This document shows, one piece after another, positions 33,930 through 46,700 of a stretch of 64,000 nucleotides of DNA (position 1 is the stretch's first letter; the number at the start of each line of letters is the position of its first letter). The DNA comes from Amyelois transitella (Eukaryota; Arthropoda; Insecta; Lepidoptera; Pyralidae): assembly GCF_032362555.1 (NCBI RefSeq), contig NC_083511.1:9238001-9302000 (forward strand). The letters run 5' to 3'. The position numbers were made by a program, and so were the translations under genes. Under the pieces are notes generated by a model that saw only the letters and a list, made by a program, of their open reading frames with translations, did not search any database and was not told the DNA's origin.

Positions 33930-35598
33930 AACTATAGGTCATGTTACCAACTGGTTTATTCTTTATTAACTTTTAGCACATCTGACAACATCTTGTCATA
34001 GCATTATTTAACATGTACTTCAGTTAGATAATTCTTGCTCTAAATATTCGTAAATAACATACAAAAAAATATACACATATTTTATTAAAACTAAAAGGTA
34101 CGTAGTTTTATCAGATGTGCAACGGGAGCTATTGATAGTGATTTTAAAAGAGATTTGGTTACAAAAATTAATAAAGGACTTAGTTACAACACGCAATCTT
34201 CAATCCAAAATGGAAACTTTGATGACAATAAACTTCGTTGCTGTGTCATATTTAAAATACACACAGATTAAAAAATACAGTATACATACTGCAATAACAG
34301 AGAAATAATCGTATGCTTCTATTAAAACGAACAGTTTGACAAAATAATTTCATTTCTGTTTACCTTCACCTTGTGTCATACACAATGTTAATATATTAAT
34401 TGTATTATATACAGTGCTTTATGTACTCATTGTACCTCCAATTCACTAAAATTACATAATGAAGGAGATATCATATTACACAGCGCACACAAACAATTTG
34501 TGCTAACATACATCTAAAGAAACTTACACATGAATAGTGATCACAGAAATGCATAAAACGAAAGATAAATCTCTGTAGCAACATTGAATTGAAAAATAAA
34601 CAGAATTCACAAGGCGCCGAGGCTAAAACTGAATAACTATATACTAAATACTTGCATCTGACATCTAGCACTTATGAGACGTAGATGAAATGAAAAACTA
34701 AGACCTCAAATATTTATGAAAACATTTTAAAATGATGAAAGTTATTAGACAAATCGTATAATAATATATATGTCAAGCTATCAGGACATACTTAGACACA
34801 CAGTTCATGTTTTGCTTGATATCGAAGACTCAAATAAGAGTTAAATACCAAATGGAAATAAATCTGATTTATTCAACCTATTCTATGAATTTTGCATTAG
34901 TTATTCAGTTTTAGAAGGGACATTCCATACATAAAAGTTTTGTACAGTGTGGAAAATCTGCTTCAATCTGCAATTATTTACATGTGATTGATTACATGTT
35001 TACAAAATGCTTATTGTCACAACGGTAACACGAATTAATGATCTACATTAATATTCGTACGTCGACGTTAAGTCAAATTAAGTTGCAACACCGCGTGGTC
35101 CACTAATAAATATATACTTCCATAGATAATAAATCGAGTCTATGGATCGACGTTGCCTATCCTTCCATTGCTAGTCTTGGAAGGCCTGGCCTATGGATCG
35201 AATTTATTTTTTTATAGTTATGTTTACAGTTTTCAACATAAACTAAATTTATTATTCTTCAACAGTAGAACTCAGATGTGAAATAAATGGAAAGGAAGTT
35301 ATGGAATTAACATTAAAATATGTTTACTCCATTTCTAATAAACATCATTGTAAATAACTGTTAAACATCCATTAAAATAACAGGTGTAATTTCTACAAAT
35401 CCATAGACAGTTTTCCATCCATAGACAAGTTGGACAGTCTAGCGAAATATTGATTTTTATACAGAAAATACATTAGTATACCTATCGACGTTTTGATTTA
35501 TAAAGGCTAAGTCCGCGATCAGCGATTTGTCTATCAAACCGAATCGAAGGTTTACCCTATGTCTTAATATTTACACCTTCGCTAGAAAAGAGTAATGC
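33930..35598 (-). other. Probable 3' UTR of LETM1
   Basis: AT-rich and SINE-free, from the LETM1 stop to two overlapping complementary poly(A) signals ('tttattctttatt', 33957-33969). No competing exon signals. Confidence 0.5.
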
Positions 35599-38500
35599 TC
35601 AGTGGCTCTCGGGCCGTTTTCCTTCGGTTTTGGAGACCATGTCGTCGCTTTTCGGCAATGGTGGTTCTTCGCTGAACTTCTCCGCAGCCTTCTCAGCCTT
35701 CTTCATCTCCCGTCGCTTCTGCGCCTCGCGAATCAGATCGAAAAGACTCTGTAATTAAAAAAAAAATAGATGATATAAATCGCTTGTGTGCAAAGCCCTT
35801 TTATTTATTATTTTTTAGTAACAATTACAATTTGTAATTGTTACAGATTACATACAGAGATTATTTATCCCTTTTGGTTATACTTTGATTTATTTTTGCA
35901 AAGCTGAATTAGTTTATTGTATCTCTTTCTTAGGATAAAGTCAAAGGCGATAATGATTTAATTAACTTTCACTAAACTAGCCCATTGCTTGTATCGAAAT
36001 AACTAGTTCACTACGAACGAAGACCTCGTAAGAAATTTTTGAACTACAGTCACATCACTTGAAACTACTGAACCGATTTTCATGCCCAAAATGGAACTTG
36101 TACATTGTAATACCGTTGCTTGGGGATCGGCTCGAAAATTATAAAAAAAAAAAAAAATATTTACGTCTTTCTCTGAATAACATAATTTTCTATGCACATA
36201 TCATTATGCAATTACATCAATACTTACATGCAACTTTTTTAAATTAACATCAAAAATATGAAACAAAGATACAACTCAATGCGTATAATTTGACCAAAAA
36301 AAAAAAAAAATCATACCCGCCCGCTGGATTCACTAGACTTATCTTGCTCCTTAGCAGCGGAGGCGGCCTTATCGAGCGCCTTCTGTATCTTACTCTCCAC
36401 TTCTAGGATCTCCTCCTTGTCCAGCAACTCGATCAGCTCGGCCATCTGCTTCTCTGATAGGTTCACATTCTCGTTGCCTATTATTTCTAACATCTGTAAA
36501 GAATGAGATTTGTTGTTTGAACATTGTGGTAAGGACAGCTCTGAAATGCGACCTTACAGATTGGTATTTCCCAGTTGCAGCCTTCGCTAGGGCAGTGATA
36601 AAATATTAAAAGTCTCCATTTTTAAGGCTCCTCAAATTTTTAGTATTCCTAACTTTGGTTGGAGCAAAAATCAAACCGAAATTATAGATCAGTTTTGGTT
36701 TAAAATGAGGAAATCTGCGGTGAATATAAAAAAAAATAGGACCACTACATCTCCTTTCCATTGATATCGTAAAAGGCGACTAAGCGATAGGCTTATTCTT
36801 CTTCAGGTGATGGGTTAGCAATTTCAATTATATCATTACGCCATACAGTCAAATGTGGCCTATCAGTCTTTTCAAGATTGTTGGCTCTGTCTACCCCGCG
36901 AAGGATATAGACATTGCCTATATCTATATGTATGTATGTATGAGGCAATCTATACTTGATAGTGAAGAATCCTGCTTCACAGTAACTTCCTAAAACTGAA
37001 CATTGTATTTAAATAATGAAATGACACAAACCTTCAAAACATCATCAATTTTCAGCTGACCATCAAAATCATCGTCCAACCTGCCCAACACATCTTGTAT
37101 CAACTTCAACTTCGCCTCATCAGGTACTTTCTGCAAGCTCTTTATGGAAGTCATGAGCTCGTCTATCTGAATCAGCTGTTCCTTGGCCTTCTGAGGGTCA
37201 GTCGTGGTCTGCTTGAGGGTAGACTTGAGAGCTTTTTCCTTATTCTCCAAGTCGAGGAGCGCCGCGTCCAGTTTGCTGATCATGTTGTTCACTGCGCGGT
37301 ATAATCTGGAAAATAAAAAAAAATTATAGTTAATATAAGATATTTGTGCCGTGTGGTTCCTGGCACCAATAGAAAAAAGAATAGGACCACTCCATCTCTC
37401 TCCCATGGGTGTCATAAAAGGCGTCAGTCTTTTCAAGACTGTTGGCTCTGTCTACCCCGCAAGGGATATAGACGTGATTATATGTATGTATTTATGTATA
37501 AGATATTTAAGACACTAAAAGGAATAGGCACATTCATCCAGTACAGCTTTTACGATGATATCAATATTCCTTCAATAGTTCCTTCGTGTAAAAACATGAC
37601 TTAACCATTCCAGCCACTTTTTATAAGACTTCAAACGGGACAGCGATAGTTTTACGCGCGATAAAAACGGCGTCGCGCGTGTCATGCTACGGGTGTTTAA
37701 GTCACACATAACTTGGGGATTTAACCTTAATAATTCAACCGCCGATGCTTTTAAAACAACTTAACTCAAAAAAATAACATTTTAGTACTTAATTCAATAG
37801 CAATACCTTCGAGCACCCTTAGTGAGTTTGATGTCCGCCTGTTTGGTCTTGACGATCTCGTGCATCTCCTTGACATCCTCGCTGTACTCAGACAACTCCG
37901 TCTTCAGCTCTTGGATGCTCTCCTTTTCGAGAAGCAGAGACTTCTTTTGTTCAGCTGAAATAGAGAAATTTGATATAAATAGGTAACGTTCGTTTTGGCC
38001 GTTTTATACGAAACTTTATATGTATACATACATATATATGTTTTAATTACTTATGGGGAATATATAGAAAGAACCAACAGTCTCAAAAAAGGCAACGTTC
38101 AGTTCATTGGCGGTATTGAAATTTTAAAATTAAAAAGTTTGCTATAACAAAACTATACTAAAGAGGTTCTATTTTTGCCAAACGTTAAAAAATAAAATAT
38201 AATCATAACATTTTAAAATAACTGAAATCACAACAAACAGTTATTTTATTACTGTTTTTTCCACTGGGCACTTGCACGCATGCTCACGGGTATTAACCGC
38301 GTTCAAAGTTCATATTATCTAGAGCGTGCTACATATAAATATAATTCATATTTCAAACAAATCAACTTCACAGTCACTTCTTAACTTTTATGACAATGGT
38401 TTTTTTTTATAGATACTAGCAAACACTTGCTTACTATTAGCGCATGTTTAATTATATATGTTAAAGAATCTGGATTGGGTATGTCAGTATTTTATAAGAA

Positions 38501-41500
38501 TCGATTCAGGTCTCTGATACCTTTGGAACGTAAATAAAACTAGAACAGGGTTAAACATTCAGTGTCATGAATGTGCAGGTTTCCTCGCAATATTTTCCCT
38601 CAACGTGGAAAAAGCATCGGTTAGCATTCAAATTAATTTACGTTACTCAGAAAAAAATTATTGATATATGGCTGTAAGATTCGAATACGGGTATCACGCT
38701 TTTAGTTGGACACCTTAATCGCCCGACTACCGACACTTCTTGCAAGGCAAATAACCTCAGAGACAAAGAATTCTACTATGATCAATTATTAGTCATAATA
38801 TACGTCACAAAAAATGACGGGGATGACGCAACAACCGGCGCTGTTTTGTCCATGTGCCAATTTAGGTAACATTGATTACCTATCCGGTAAGTAAATACAT
38901 ATAAGTTTTGGAAGGTTTATTTTGAATATGAAGCATTATTTTATAAAGACTTCCACTCAAAATATCCACTGGCTGTCAATAATGTCCAGATGTTGAAATT
39001 AGGCAAAGTATATACTAGGTAATATGCTGTGGTCTAAGAGTGCACCAAGAGAGGATTTACTGGAATTTCCGCGGAAAAGATGGAACCGCGGGCGTATTAA
39101 TAATATGCACAAATGAAAACAGGGGAATTCCCCACAAGCAAAAAAAAGACGAGGATAGATAGATATATCATAGACCCTACTACACTTGGCAATGACTTAC
39201 ATCTTATAAGGAAGTGTATAGACATTAATTGCAGAAACCTATTTTCCTCTTCTGCCCTCTCAAATTTTCAGTATTTTGTATTTGTGTTGAAACTTATATG
39301 ATTGTTATTATATTGTTACAAAACTACTATTAATAGGCTTGAAAATTAAAATAGCTTTATGAAAGCCAGGGTATTTCTATCTATTAAATATACTCAAAAG
39401 GCCTAAAGTAAAAAAAAAAAAACATTTACATCTAAACTATCGCAATAGTCCAATGACGTCATCTGAACCTACATGTAAAAAGCATCTAAATTTGGAACAA
39501 CACATAAAAGGAACCGCGTTTTCGGCTAGTGTCATTTGCCCGTAAATGTGAACTTGATCTTTTTGAATTGCAAAAAGGAATGGCATAATGCCAACTTACC
39601 TAATTTCTCTAAAGCATCCTCAATGACTTCAATGTCTTTGCCAGATAGACCTTCCTCGGACGATTTCTTGATGGAATCGACCTTGATGATGGGTGCAGTG
39701 TCTGTTAACACTGGAGCCGCTTCAACGTCAATGATAGGTGCTTTATCAATGAGGTCCTCTTTAATTTTCTTCTTTGCCTCCAACAACTCCCTCTCTCGTT
39801 CTGCTTCTTGCATCTCTTTCTTCTCTTCCTTGATTTTCTCCTCTTCCAGTCTGATAGCTTCAGCTTTAGCCTGAATGTATTAAATGACATCTTGTTTATA
39901 TTTGCATTTGAAAAAATGATGGTTTTTACCCATTAGAAAGTCAGTACACAAGTGAATTTATTGCGATTCAGAAAAGACAGTTTGATTACATGGGAAAAGA
40001 TTTGTTTTCCTACATGTTAATCTAGCTAAAACAATATTCTTATAAAAAGCTTATTTCATAAATATTTAAAAAAACAATCTATCTGGCAAGAAAAACTGAC
40101 TGACATATCTATCATGGCAAATCTGTGCATTACTATATATTCTTCTCTATGTTCAAGCCTCTTTTACACAAGCACAGACATAGGTAAGGCTCAGGTAAAT
40201 AATTCAGACTTCTCAAATAAGTGAAGCTCCAGGTAAAAGTTATAGCGCTATATTATAACTCACCTTAAAATCAACTTTGCCTTCCTTTTCACCAATGGCG
40301 GCCTTTGTCAAACTCGCAACTTGTTCAGGCAGTGCTGAAATAGTGGCTTTGAGTTTGTAAGTAGTTGGCACATGCTCGGGAACCATCAGAGCTCGAGACA
40401 ACAGCAAAAGAGAGGGTGGGACCTTCTCATTTAAAGACAAATCCAACCAGTTCTTCAGTTCTTTCTTCAACCTCTCCTCAGATACACCGTAAGCCCTCAT
40501 CCCTCGTGCCCTACAAGCCTGCTGCAACTCACTGAAGTTTAAACTATCAACACCTTCCTTTGCTATCATTTTGTCATCAGCTGACAAAGATCTCAACTTC
40601 ATTTTGAGGTTAAACCGTAACATGGCTCCAGTCCCTATTGTTGACACATTTAGAACTTTACATAGAGCAACTAAATGCGGCCTCTGCAATGAATCCAATG
40701 TGATTTCATCTTCAAACAACTTTGAAAATTTCATAATCTCTTCACTTGTTGCAACATCACCTGATGTTCTAATTTTTTTGAAAAAGGAAGCAAACTCTTT
40801 AGCTAGTTCTGAATGCCTGTTGCTAGCCTGTGGCGCCATCTGGTCCAAGGTCTCTTGGAAAAACTTAGCCATTTCCAACTTTACCTTCAAATGTGACTTT
40901 AACTTTGCTTCTTTCTGACTTGTACTCTCAAATGTTGATGGCAACATGTTTGGAAATAGTTTGATGAATATTGGCAGAGCAAATTCCAAAAATGGAACAA
41001 GTATAAACACAATAAATGGTACCATTCTGAAGAGATCACCTATGGTGGTCACCAACAGCCTATGCTCTCTACGTGTTAAACTTTGACCTTTTAATAATTT
41101 TAAAACCAATGAGGTTGATATTCTTATCTCAATAAAAAATAGCCTGAATCCATGGTAATAATGCCTCAGTTCATCCATTACACGCTCCTTAATGCTTTTT
41201 TTCTTGGGTTCTTCTTTTTTCACAAGTTTTTCCTTTTCTTCTATACCTTTCTTTATTGTTTCCACTGTTGCCTCTACTTTGGAGGATGGTTTGAGAGGTT
41301 CTTTGTCAAATACATAGCTGCTAGTAGATATTGGCCGAATATATGGTGACAAGTATACTCTTGTATTGTATGGTTTTTGAGTGATGTCATGTTGCAATCC
41401 TATAGGCTGAGTTGTGTAATATGATAATGATCTTGCAAGGGTGATATATGGAAAATGTTGAGTTTGTCTTGACTCCCACAAAAAGGCTGAAACAAGTAAG

Positions 41501-42077
41501 TACATATGGGAACTAAGAGAAATTGAAATAAAATGTTTTTTTTTATTTTGAAGAATGAAACTATTCAATGTGTTTAAGCAATATCTTAAAGTAAAAGTAA
41601 ATTATTATTATTTTATGGCAAAGGTAACTTTCAGGAGTCACAACAACAAATCAATTGTAAACATGTGAGCATAGATTACAAAATTTCCATTGCATTATAA
41701 CCAAAACATAATGAAGAAAAGTTCACGACTTTCTTTTCTCGGGTAGTTTCCCATTGCGTTACTAAAGAAGAAGATAATATTTTACGAGCTCATGAGGTAT
41801 GATGTCAACGACGAAAGTAGAAATAAATATAAATGTGGTAAATAGGTACACGGTTCAAACATGTGATCTGTAGAACCCGAATAGGGTCCCTTTAATCAGA
41901 TCTGAGAAAACAATAAACTGTATCAAAAGTCATTAATATCTGGTAATTATATAAAGGTTTTAATAATCAATTTTGAGACGATCATAGGTTATTTGTTTTG
42001 GAATGCACGTATCATTCTAGGAAACACTTACTTGATTTTTTTAAGCACCGACATTGTTGTAAAATTATTCTATTCAT
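35599..42077 (-). CDS. Letm1: LETM1, mitochondrial inner-membrane cation/proton exchanger (7 coding exons)
   Basis: Coding exons (minus order): 42077-42032, 41486-40264, 39870-39600, 37954-37807, 37305-37032, 36493-36317, 35748-35599. All junctions are GT-AG and in phase, giving 762 residues (human 739). Exon 1 supplies a basic presequence (MNRIILQQCRCLKKS). The LETM domain starts at about residue 115 (VMDELRHYYHGFRL), with the single membrane segment at about 170-192, then KLFPNMLPSTF, EEIMRFSKLFEDE-type (here EEIMKFSKLFEDE) and ACRARGMRAYG. Coiled coils follow (RLEEEKIKEEKKEM; EQKKSLLLEKE). An EF-hand loop DDDFDGQLKIDD at about 640-651 has Asp at 1, 3, 5 and Gly at 6. The C-terminus is lysine-rich. 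The family exchanges K+/H+ or Ca2+/H+ and keeps mitochondrial volume and cristae. It lies head to head with REXO2. Confidence 0.95.
36729..36941 (+). repeat. Family A SINE-like repeat in a LETM1 intron
   Basis: 'aataggaccactacatctcc', 'atatcgtaaaaggcgactaa', 'ttggctctgtctaccccgcg' and a (tatg)n tail. The head is missing. Opposite orientation to the host gene. Confidence 0.75.
37346..37497 (+). repeat. Family A SINE-like repeat with internal deletion, in a LETM1 intron
   Basis: Both ends are intact ('tgccgtgtggttcctggcac' and 'gggatatagacgtgattata'), but sequence jumps from 'gtcataaaaggcg' straight to 'tcagtcttttcaagactg'. About 100 bases are lost. Opposite orientation to LETM1, 40 bases upstream of exon 5. 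Confidence 0.8.
37625..37695 (+). repeat. Copy of the GC-rich hairpin repeat
   Basis: 'acgggacagcgatagtttta', 'cgcgcgataaaaacggcgtc' and 'gcgcgtgtcatgctacggg' match the block at 4645-4755. Confidence 0.6.
38470..38760 (-). repeat. Family C SINE-like repeat in a LETM1 intron
   Basis: In plus-strand reading: 'tgaatgtgcaggtttcctcg', 'caatattttccctcaacgtg', 'attcaaattaatttacgtta', then a degenerate B-box region 'gattcgaatacgggtatc'. This is the reverse of the family C order. Confidence 0.6.
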
Positions 42078-43063
42078 TTTTTTATTTTGTAATGCTGCAA
42101 TTAGCAAAAAATATGATAAAATCGAATAAACAAAATCAACCTTTACACACCATGACAATCTAAAGGGTTGACATTGAGATGACATGAAAGCCGCATGACA
42201 GCTTCGGTGGTGACAGATAAAAAATAATTGTTTTGAACTTTTGTTTGATTGACCACGGACGTAGGACCGAGTAATTTTAAGTTAGATGGAGTAAGTTGGG
42301 AAATGTATTAATGTGCATGACTAATGTGTAGATTAAAATAAATTTATGAATATCATCAATGTGCCGCGTAAGCTGTGGAAAAGGTAACGACGAAAATCGA
42401 TATCGTTAATGTCTTCATAGGGTTGAAATTAAAATATATTTTTTAATTGGGAATTGTCTTTGTTTACAGATTGCATAGTAGTAACAATTTACGTATGAAT
42501 TGACAATTTCAGCTCTTTAATGCCTTATTTTGTAGATATAAGCCACATGAAACTTTTCCAATTCATCGAAATTTTGACTAAAACTTAAAGCGTATATCGA
42601 CAAACAAAGGAAATAAAAGCAGAACCTTGAAGAAAATACATTTTGTAAGAAATAAACAAGGTTATCTTAACCGAAAGAGCAGTGTGGTTCGATTGTATGT
42701 AGCAGAAAAATTATGGATCACAAGTTAGAAAGTGACAACGACTTCTGCCTGCCTGGGCACTCCAAAGTCCATGGTGATAATGACGTTTATGATGCTGCCA
42801 AATCGGAAAAATATTAAGATAACGTTTTGATGGATTCGATACGCTAGGTTATTTTTTGTCTCTTTTTAACTTAGCAAAATGCAGTTAAGCTAAACAAAGA
42901 TATGAAATGTATTGTACAAAACAAATTGGTGTACAAGAACACGGGAGTGAGCGAATTTATGAATTATCAAGTTGGTATAAAAATTCGACGAAAATTCAAT
43001 ACTCGCTCGACGCGACGCGTTTGATTTTACTTGCAGCTGATTTGGTTCAAATAGCATAATTTA
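42078..43063. promoter_or_regulatory. Shared bidirectional promoter region of LETM1 and REXO2
   Basis: 986 bases separate the two divergent start codons. The REXO2 side has 'ggtataaaaattcg' (about 42974) and an initiator-like 'attcaatactcgctcgacgc' just upstream of the start. The rest is AT-rich and free of SINEs. Both products are mitochondrial, so co-regulation is plausible, but no shared motif was proven by eye. Confidence 0.5.
42713..42817 (+). CDS. Small unassigned reading frame, 34 codons
   Basis: ATG to TAA encodes an acidic peptide starting MDHKLESDNDFCLPGHSK. It lies between LETM1 and REXO2 on the REXO2 strand. Composition looks protein-like, but the length is within chance and no splice donor follows in frame. 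It could be an upstream frame in a longer REXO2 5' UTR, a remnant exon, or noise. Confidence 0.2.
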   Translation: MDHKLESDNDFCLPGHSKVHGDNDVYDAAKSEKY

Positions 43064-44549
43064 ATGAATATTTTAAGAAATCTTTTACATACACTGTATA
43101 ATCCTTCACTAAATTTTTATTCTCCTCACGGAATCGGTAAGCTTAAAATGTTATATTATAAAATACTTTAAAGCATTTGAAAACATCATAAAAACGATGT
43201 ATATGATTAAGATGAATAAGATTTTATTCTATTGTTGTAAATCATTAATTTATTTTCTATGTTGTCAATTTGCCTATAAACATATACAACAATAAGTTTT
43301 TCTTCAATTTCAGCTGCTGCAACCCAGTTAGATATGTCAATTAAAGCAGCAAAGAATATTGCCAAGCGAATAGTGTGGGTTGATTTAGAAATGACAGGAC
43401 TAAATGTGGCGACTGACCATATATTAGAGATAGCTTGCTTGGTCACGGATGCAGACCTCAACATCGTGGCAACAGGTCCAAATATTATTATTCATCAGCC
43501 GAACAGTATCCTAGAAAACATGAATCAGTGGTGTATCAATCAGCACGGTGAGGTATTGAAGTTACTTTTGGTGTAACAAATTAAGTAGGCTCCTTCTGTT
43601 CATAACATAGACACTATTTTCTACTCTAGACTGTTATTTTATAAAGTGACATTTTCGAAAATGTTGCATTGTAGTTTGTTCCACCACTCACACACCACAA
43701 AAGGATAACAACAACCTTGTATCCTATTTTGATAAAACCTATTTAATTTAATTCCTCTAGTAGCTCAGAAGTGTTTCTGTTACATGCTCAGCCCTGTTGC
43801 TGCAGACTCCACAAACTTACCTAGGTGAATTGACAAGGTTACATGGTTTTACACACACTCATCCAACTTCTATTTTCAAAAAGACCAGTACAAATTCTGA
43901 GATGAATGTATAATAACTGTTTATTGAACTTTGTTCAAGTTTCCTATGAACATAGGCAGCAGAGATATATCACTGTTGGTGATAAGGTCTATTTATCTCT
44001 CTCTTTCTATGTAATTGTTGAATCTCAGAGTTACCCCACAGGGCATAAGCAAAGAAAAAGATGATAAATCACAGCCTCTAATGTCCAAGTATTGAGCAAA
44101 CCTTCTTGCATCAGTCTACCATGCCTTATAAATCACATTTTTTTTTACTTTTTACTGTTTCTCATCTGTTACGTTTGAATTTATTACTAACCTATTTGCA
44201 GAGTGGCTTGACAGAGGCTAGTAGAAACTCGAAGATATCACTCGAAGAAGCCGAGAAGCAAGTTTTACATTTTGTCAAACAACATGTACCGGAAAAACGG
44301 TGTCCCATGGGTGGAAATAGTATATACATGGATCGGCTGTTCCTTAGAAAGTACATGCCGAATTTCAACGATTACTTACATTACCGGGTAATTGATGTTA
44401 GTACTATAAAAGAACTAGCGAAGAGGTGGTACCAAAAAGACTTCGCATCTATACCGCAGAAGAGTTTCAAGCATAGATCTATTGATGATATTCTTGAAAG
44501 TATCAAAGAGCTGAAGTATTATAAAGAAACCATTTTTAAATCTGTTTAA
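43064..44549 (+). CDS. REXO2: REXO2, mitochondrial oligoribonuclease (3 exons)
   Basis: Exons 43064-43136, 43314-43552 and 44202-44549 join in phase to 219 residues (human 237). This is a DEDDh 3'-5' exoribonuclease that degrades 2-5-nt RNA leftovers, mainly in mitochondria. Visible active-site motifs: ExoI VDLEMTG (Asp48, Glu50), ExoII GGNSIYMDRLFL (Asp148), ExoIII HRSIDDI (His195, Asp200). HYRVIDVSTIKEL and KRWYQKDF match the family. The first 24 residues (MNILRNLLHTLYNPSLNFYS...) are a likely mitochondrial presequence. Met32 could start a cytosolic form. For exon 2 the donor at 43553 (GAG|gtattg) is chosen because the alternative at 43548 shifts the frame. 3' UTR to a poly(A) signal near 45098. 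Confidence 0.95.
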
Positions 44550-45132
44550 ATGGAGTTTAGTACCTTTAGTTAAATTTTTTAGAACAATTTTTTTTGGTTA
44601 TGTACTTGTGTTTAAACATACATTTACCTATATCCATCTAAAACATATAACGGACAGAACATAGCATTTGTATGATTTAAATAATTTTTAGTATTCTTTT
44701 AGTTAAATTTATTGAGTACAAACTTTTTGATAAGATATATGATATAATTACCTATACCTTTAACTTAATAGATAAGTAATGCATAATAGGCAGAACACGG
44801 GTATTTTTAAATTATATACCACTTCTCATAAAACTGTAAACTTTCTATACATAGTGTTCTTTCATAAAGAATGCAATTATGCTTGTGTAGATCTATTTAT
44901 ATATGGTAACGAAGAATGTTACAATAATTGTCCTTAAGAATCATGGTTCTAAATATACTTACTGGATCAATAGTTGATTTATACGTTTTCTGTTTGAAAA
45001 AAGCAAATATTTAATGCTTTCATGAAATTGTTAATGTACTTAATTGATTAAATTTTTGTACTTCTTTTGTACGGATCCTATTAATTGAGGTGTTCATAAT
45101 AAATGTTTACAAATAATTATTACGATTTTATT

Positions 45133-45389
45133 CCGTGTTCCCGGCACCAATACAAAAAAGATTTAGATCACCCCATCACTTTCCCATGGATGTCGTAAAA
45201 GGCGACTAAGGGATAGGCTTAAAAATTTGGGATTCTTTTTTTAGGCGATGGGCTAGCAACCTGTCTCTATTTGAATCTCAATTCTATCATTAAACCAAAT
45301 AGCTGAACGTGGCCTATCAGTCCTTTCAAGGCTGTTGGCTCTGTCTACCCTACAAGGGATATAGACGTGACCATATGTATGTATGTTAT
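45133..45389 (+). repeat. Family A SINE-like repeat, full length
   Basis: Head 'tgttcccggcaccaatacaa' to 'gggatatagacgtgaccata' with (tatg)n tail. It lies just past the REXO2 poly(A) signal. Confidence 0.85.
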
Positions 45390-45479
45390 TCTGGGGTCCG
45401 CTTTCTGACTGTTTAAAACGAAAAGTCAATAAAATTCAATCACTTTACTAAATTATGTATATTAAAATTTAGTAGGTAT

Positions 45480-45735
45480 AGGTATTCCAATATCGTTAAA
45501 ATTCAAATTCAAAAAAATTCAAAAATTCAAAATTTTTTATTCATTATTATAGGATATTATTATATCGCTTAATAATTGTCGTATGGTTTAACAACTTGGT
45601 TGACGTCAAATATATTACTTAAAAACTAAGTTTACTGCCGCTTCCAAGGCGTCAGTGCAGAAGAAGCGGTAACAAACTGCACTGCAGCATTTTCTTCAAC
45701 AACGTCAACTTCACAATATTAAATTATACTTAGAA
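45480..45735 (-). repeat. 3' end of a non-LTR element with (TTGAATTTT)n-type tail
   Basis: A tail of 'aaattcaaattcaaaaa' units is followed by 'cgcttccaaggcgtcagtgc' and 'agaagaagcggtaacaaact'. Simple tandem tails of this type terminate CR1/Jockey-like LINEs; orientation is inferred from the tail. No coding part is left. Confidence 0.5.
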
Positions 45736-45819
45736 TAGAATGTGGACGGGAGAATACATTGTTCACGGGAGATTTATATATTTATGAGATTTAATATTGA
45801 AAAAAGAAAATATATATAT

Positions 45820-46085
45820 ACTAGCTTTCCGCCCGCGGCTTCGCCCACGTGTAATTCGGTTATATATAGCGTTTTTTAATGATCTCGACAGGGCTTTTTC
45901 TTCCACAGGCTGAAATCTTGTTACAACTGGAATTAAATATAGCCTGTGTTACTCAGGGATGATGTAGCTTTCTAATGGTGAATGTTTGAAATCGATTCAG
46001 TAGTTTCGGAGTTTATCGATTACATGTGTAAACAAACAAACATATAAAAAAATAGATTGTTCCTCTTTATAATATTAGTATACAT
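45820..46085 (+). repeat. RTE-like repeat tail
   Basis: Starts 'actagctttccgcccgcggc' and 'ttcgcccacg', ends 'aaacaaacaaacatat' and 'ctttataatattagtata'. This is the classic lepidopteran form, relatively well preserved. Confidence 0.75.
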
Positions 46086-46189
46086 ACAAATCTATATAGA
46101 AAAAGTAAAATGAGACAAAATCATCGTCTCAAAAGAAAAAAAAACCAGGATTTAACTTCAAATCAAAATATTTGTAGTGTGTAATATGT

Positions 46190-46700
46190 AGTTTCGCGTA
46201 TGTCCGCTAGGGGCGCTGCTAAAATTACACGATAAATTAAAATATTTTACGCTACCTAGCTAAATGACGGTAACGAAACCATAGCGCGATCTATCTCGAT
46301 GCCAACGCCATCTATCGAGCATCGAGACAACTCGTGATAGTTAATAGAAAATAAAATTCGGGTGTTTTATTTTGATACCGATTACGCCGAGATTTATGGA
46401 CCGATTTACGTGATTCTTTTTTTGTTCGGTAGAGTATACTTTTAAGTTGGTCCCGTTGTTACCTAGTCAGGATCTGATGATGGTATTCCAGGGAAATCAA
46501 GGGCAAACCTCAAATTTCCAGGCAATTACGTTTTTGACAATTTCATAGATCTGTTTAAGTATTTGCGTCTGATAGTCATCATCCCATGTTAATTAGCTGA
46601 TGATGGAAGGTACAACTCCTCAACGGTTAGGAGTTGAAAGAAAATTCTTACGAAGTTATACGTACATGTGAGGCTATTAGGTTGACCTGATAATAAAAAG
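46190..46700. repeat. Probable dispersed repeat of unknown class
   Basis: 'gtccgctaggggcgctgcta', 'acgccatctatcgagcatcg' and 'aggatctgatgatggtattc' are of a style common in lepidopteran repeats. No TIRs, LTR pair or frame was identified. Confidence 0.3.

Noticed and set aside
41486..41568. Unspliced upstream extension of LETM1 exon 2 (MNSFILQNKKK...)
   Set aside because: A good acceptor at 41486 and an in-phase first exon at 42077-42032 with a basic presequence explain the start better.
42032..42062. LETM1 start at the ATG reading MSVLKKIK
   Set aside because: It leaves the donor in phase 2, whereas exon 2 needs phase 1; the ATG at 42077 gives the correct phase.
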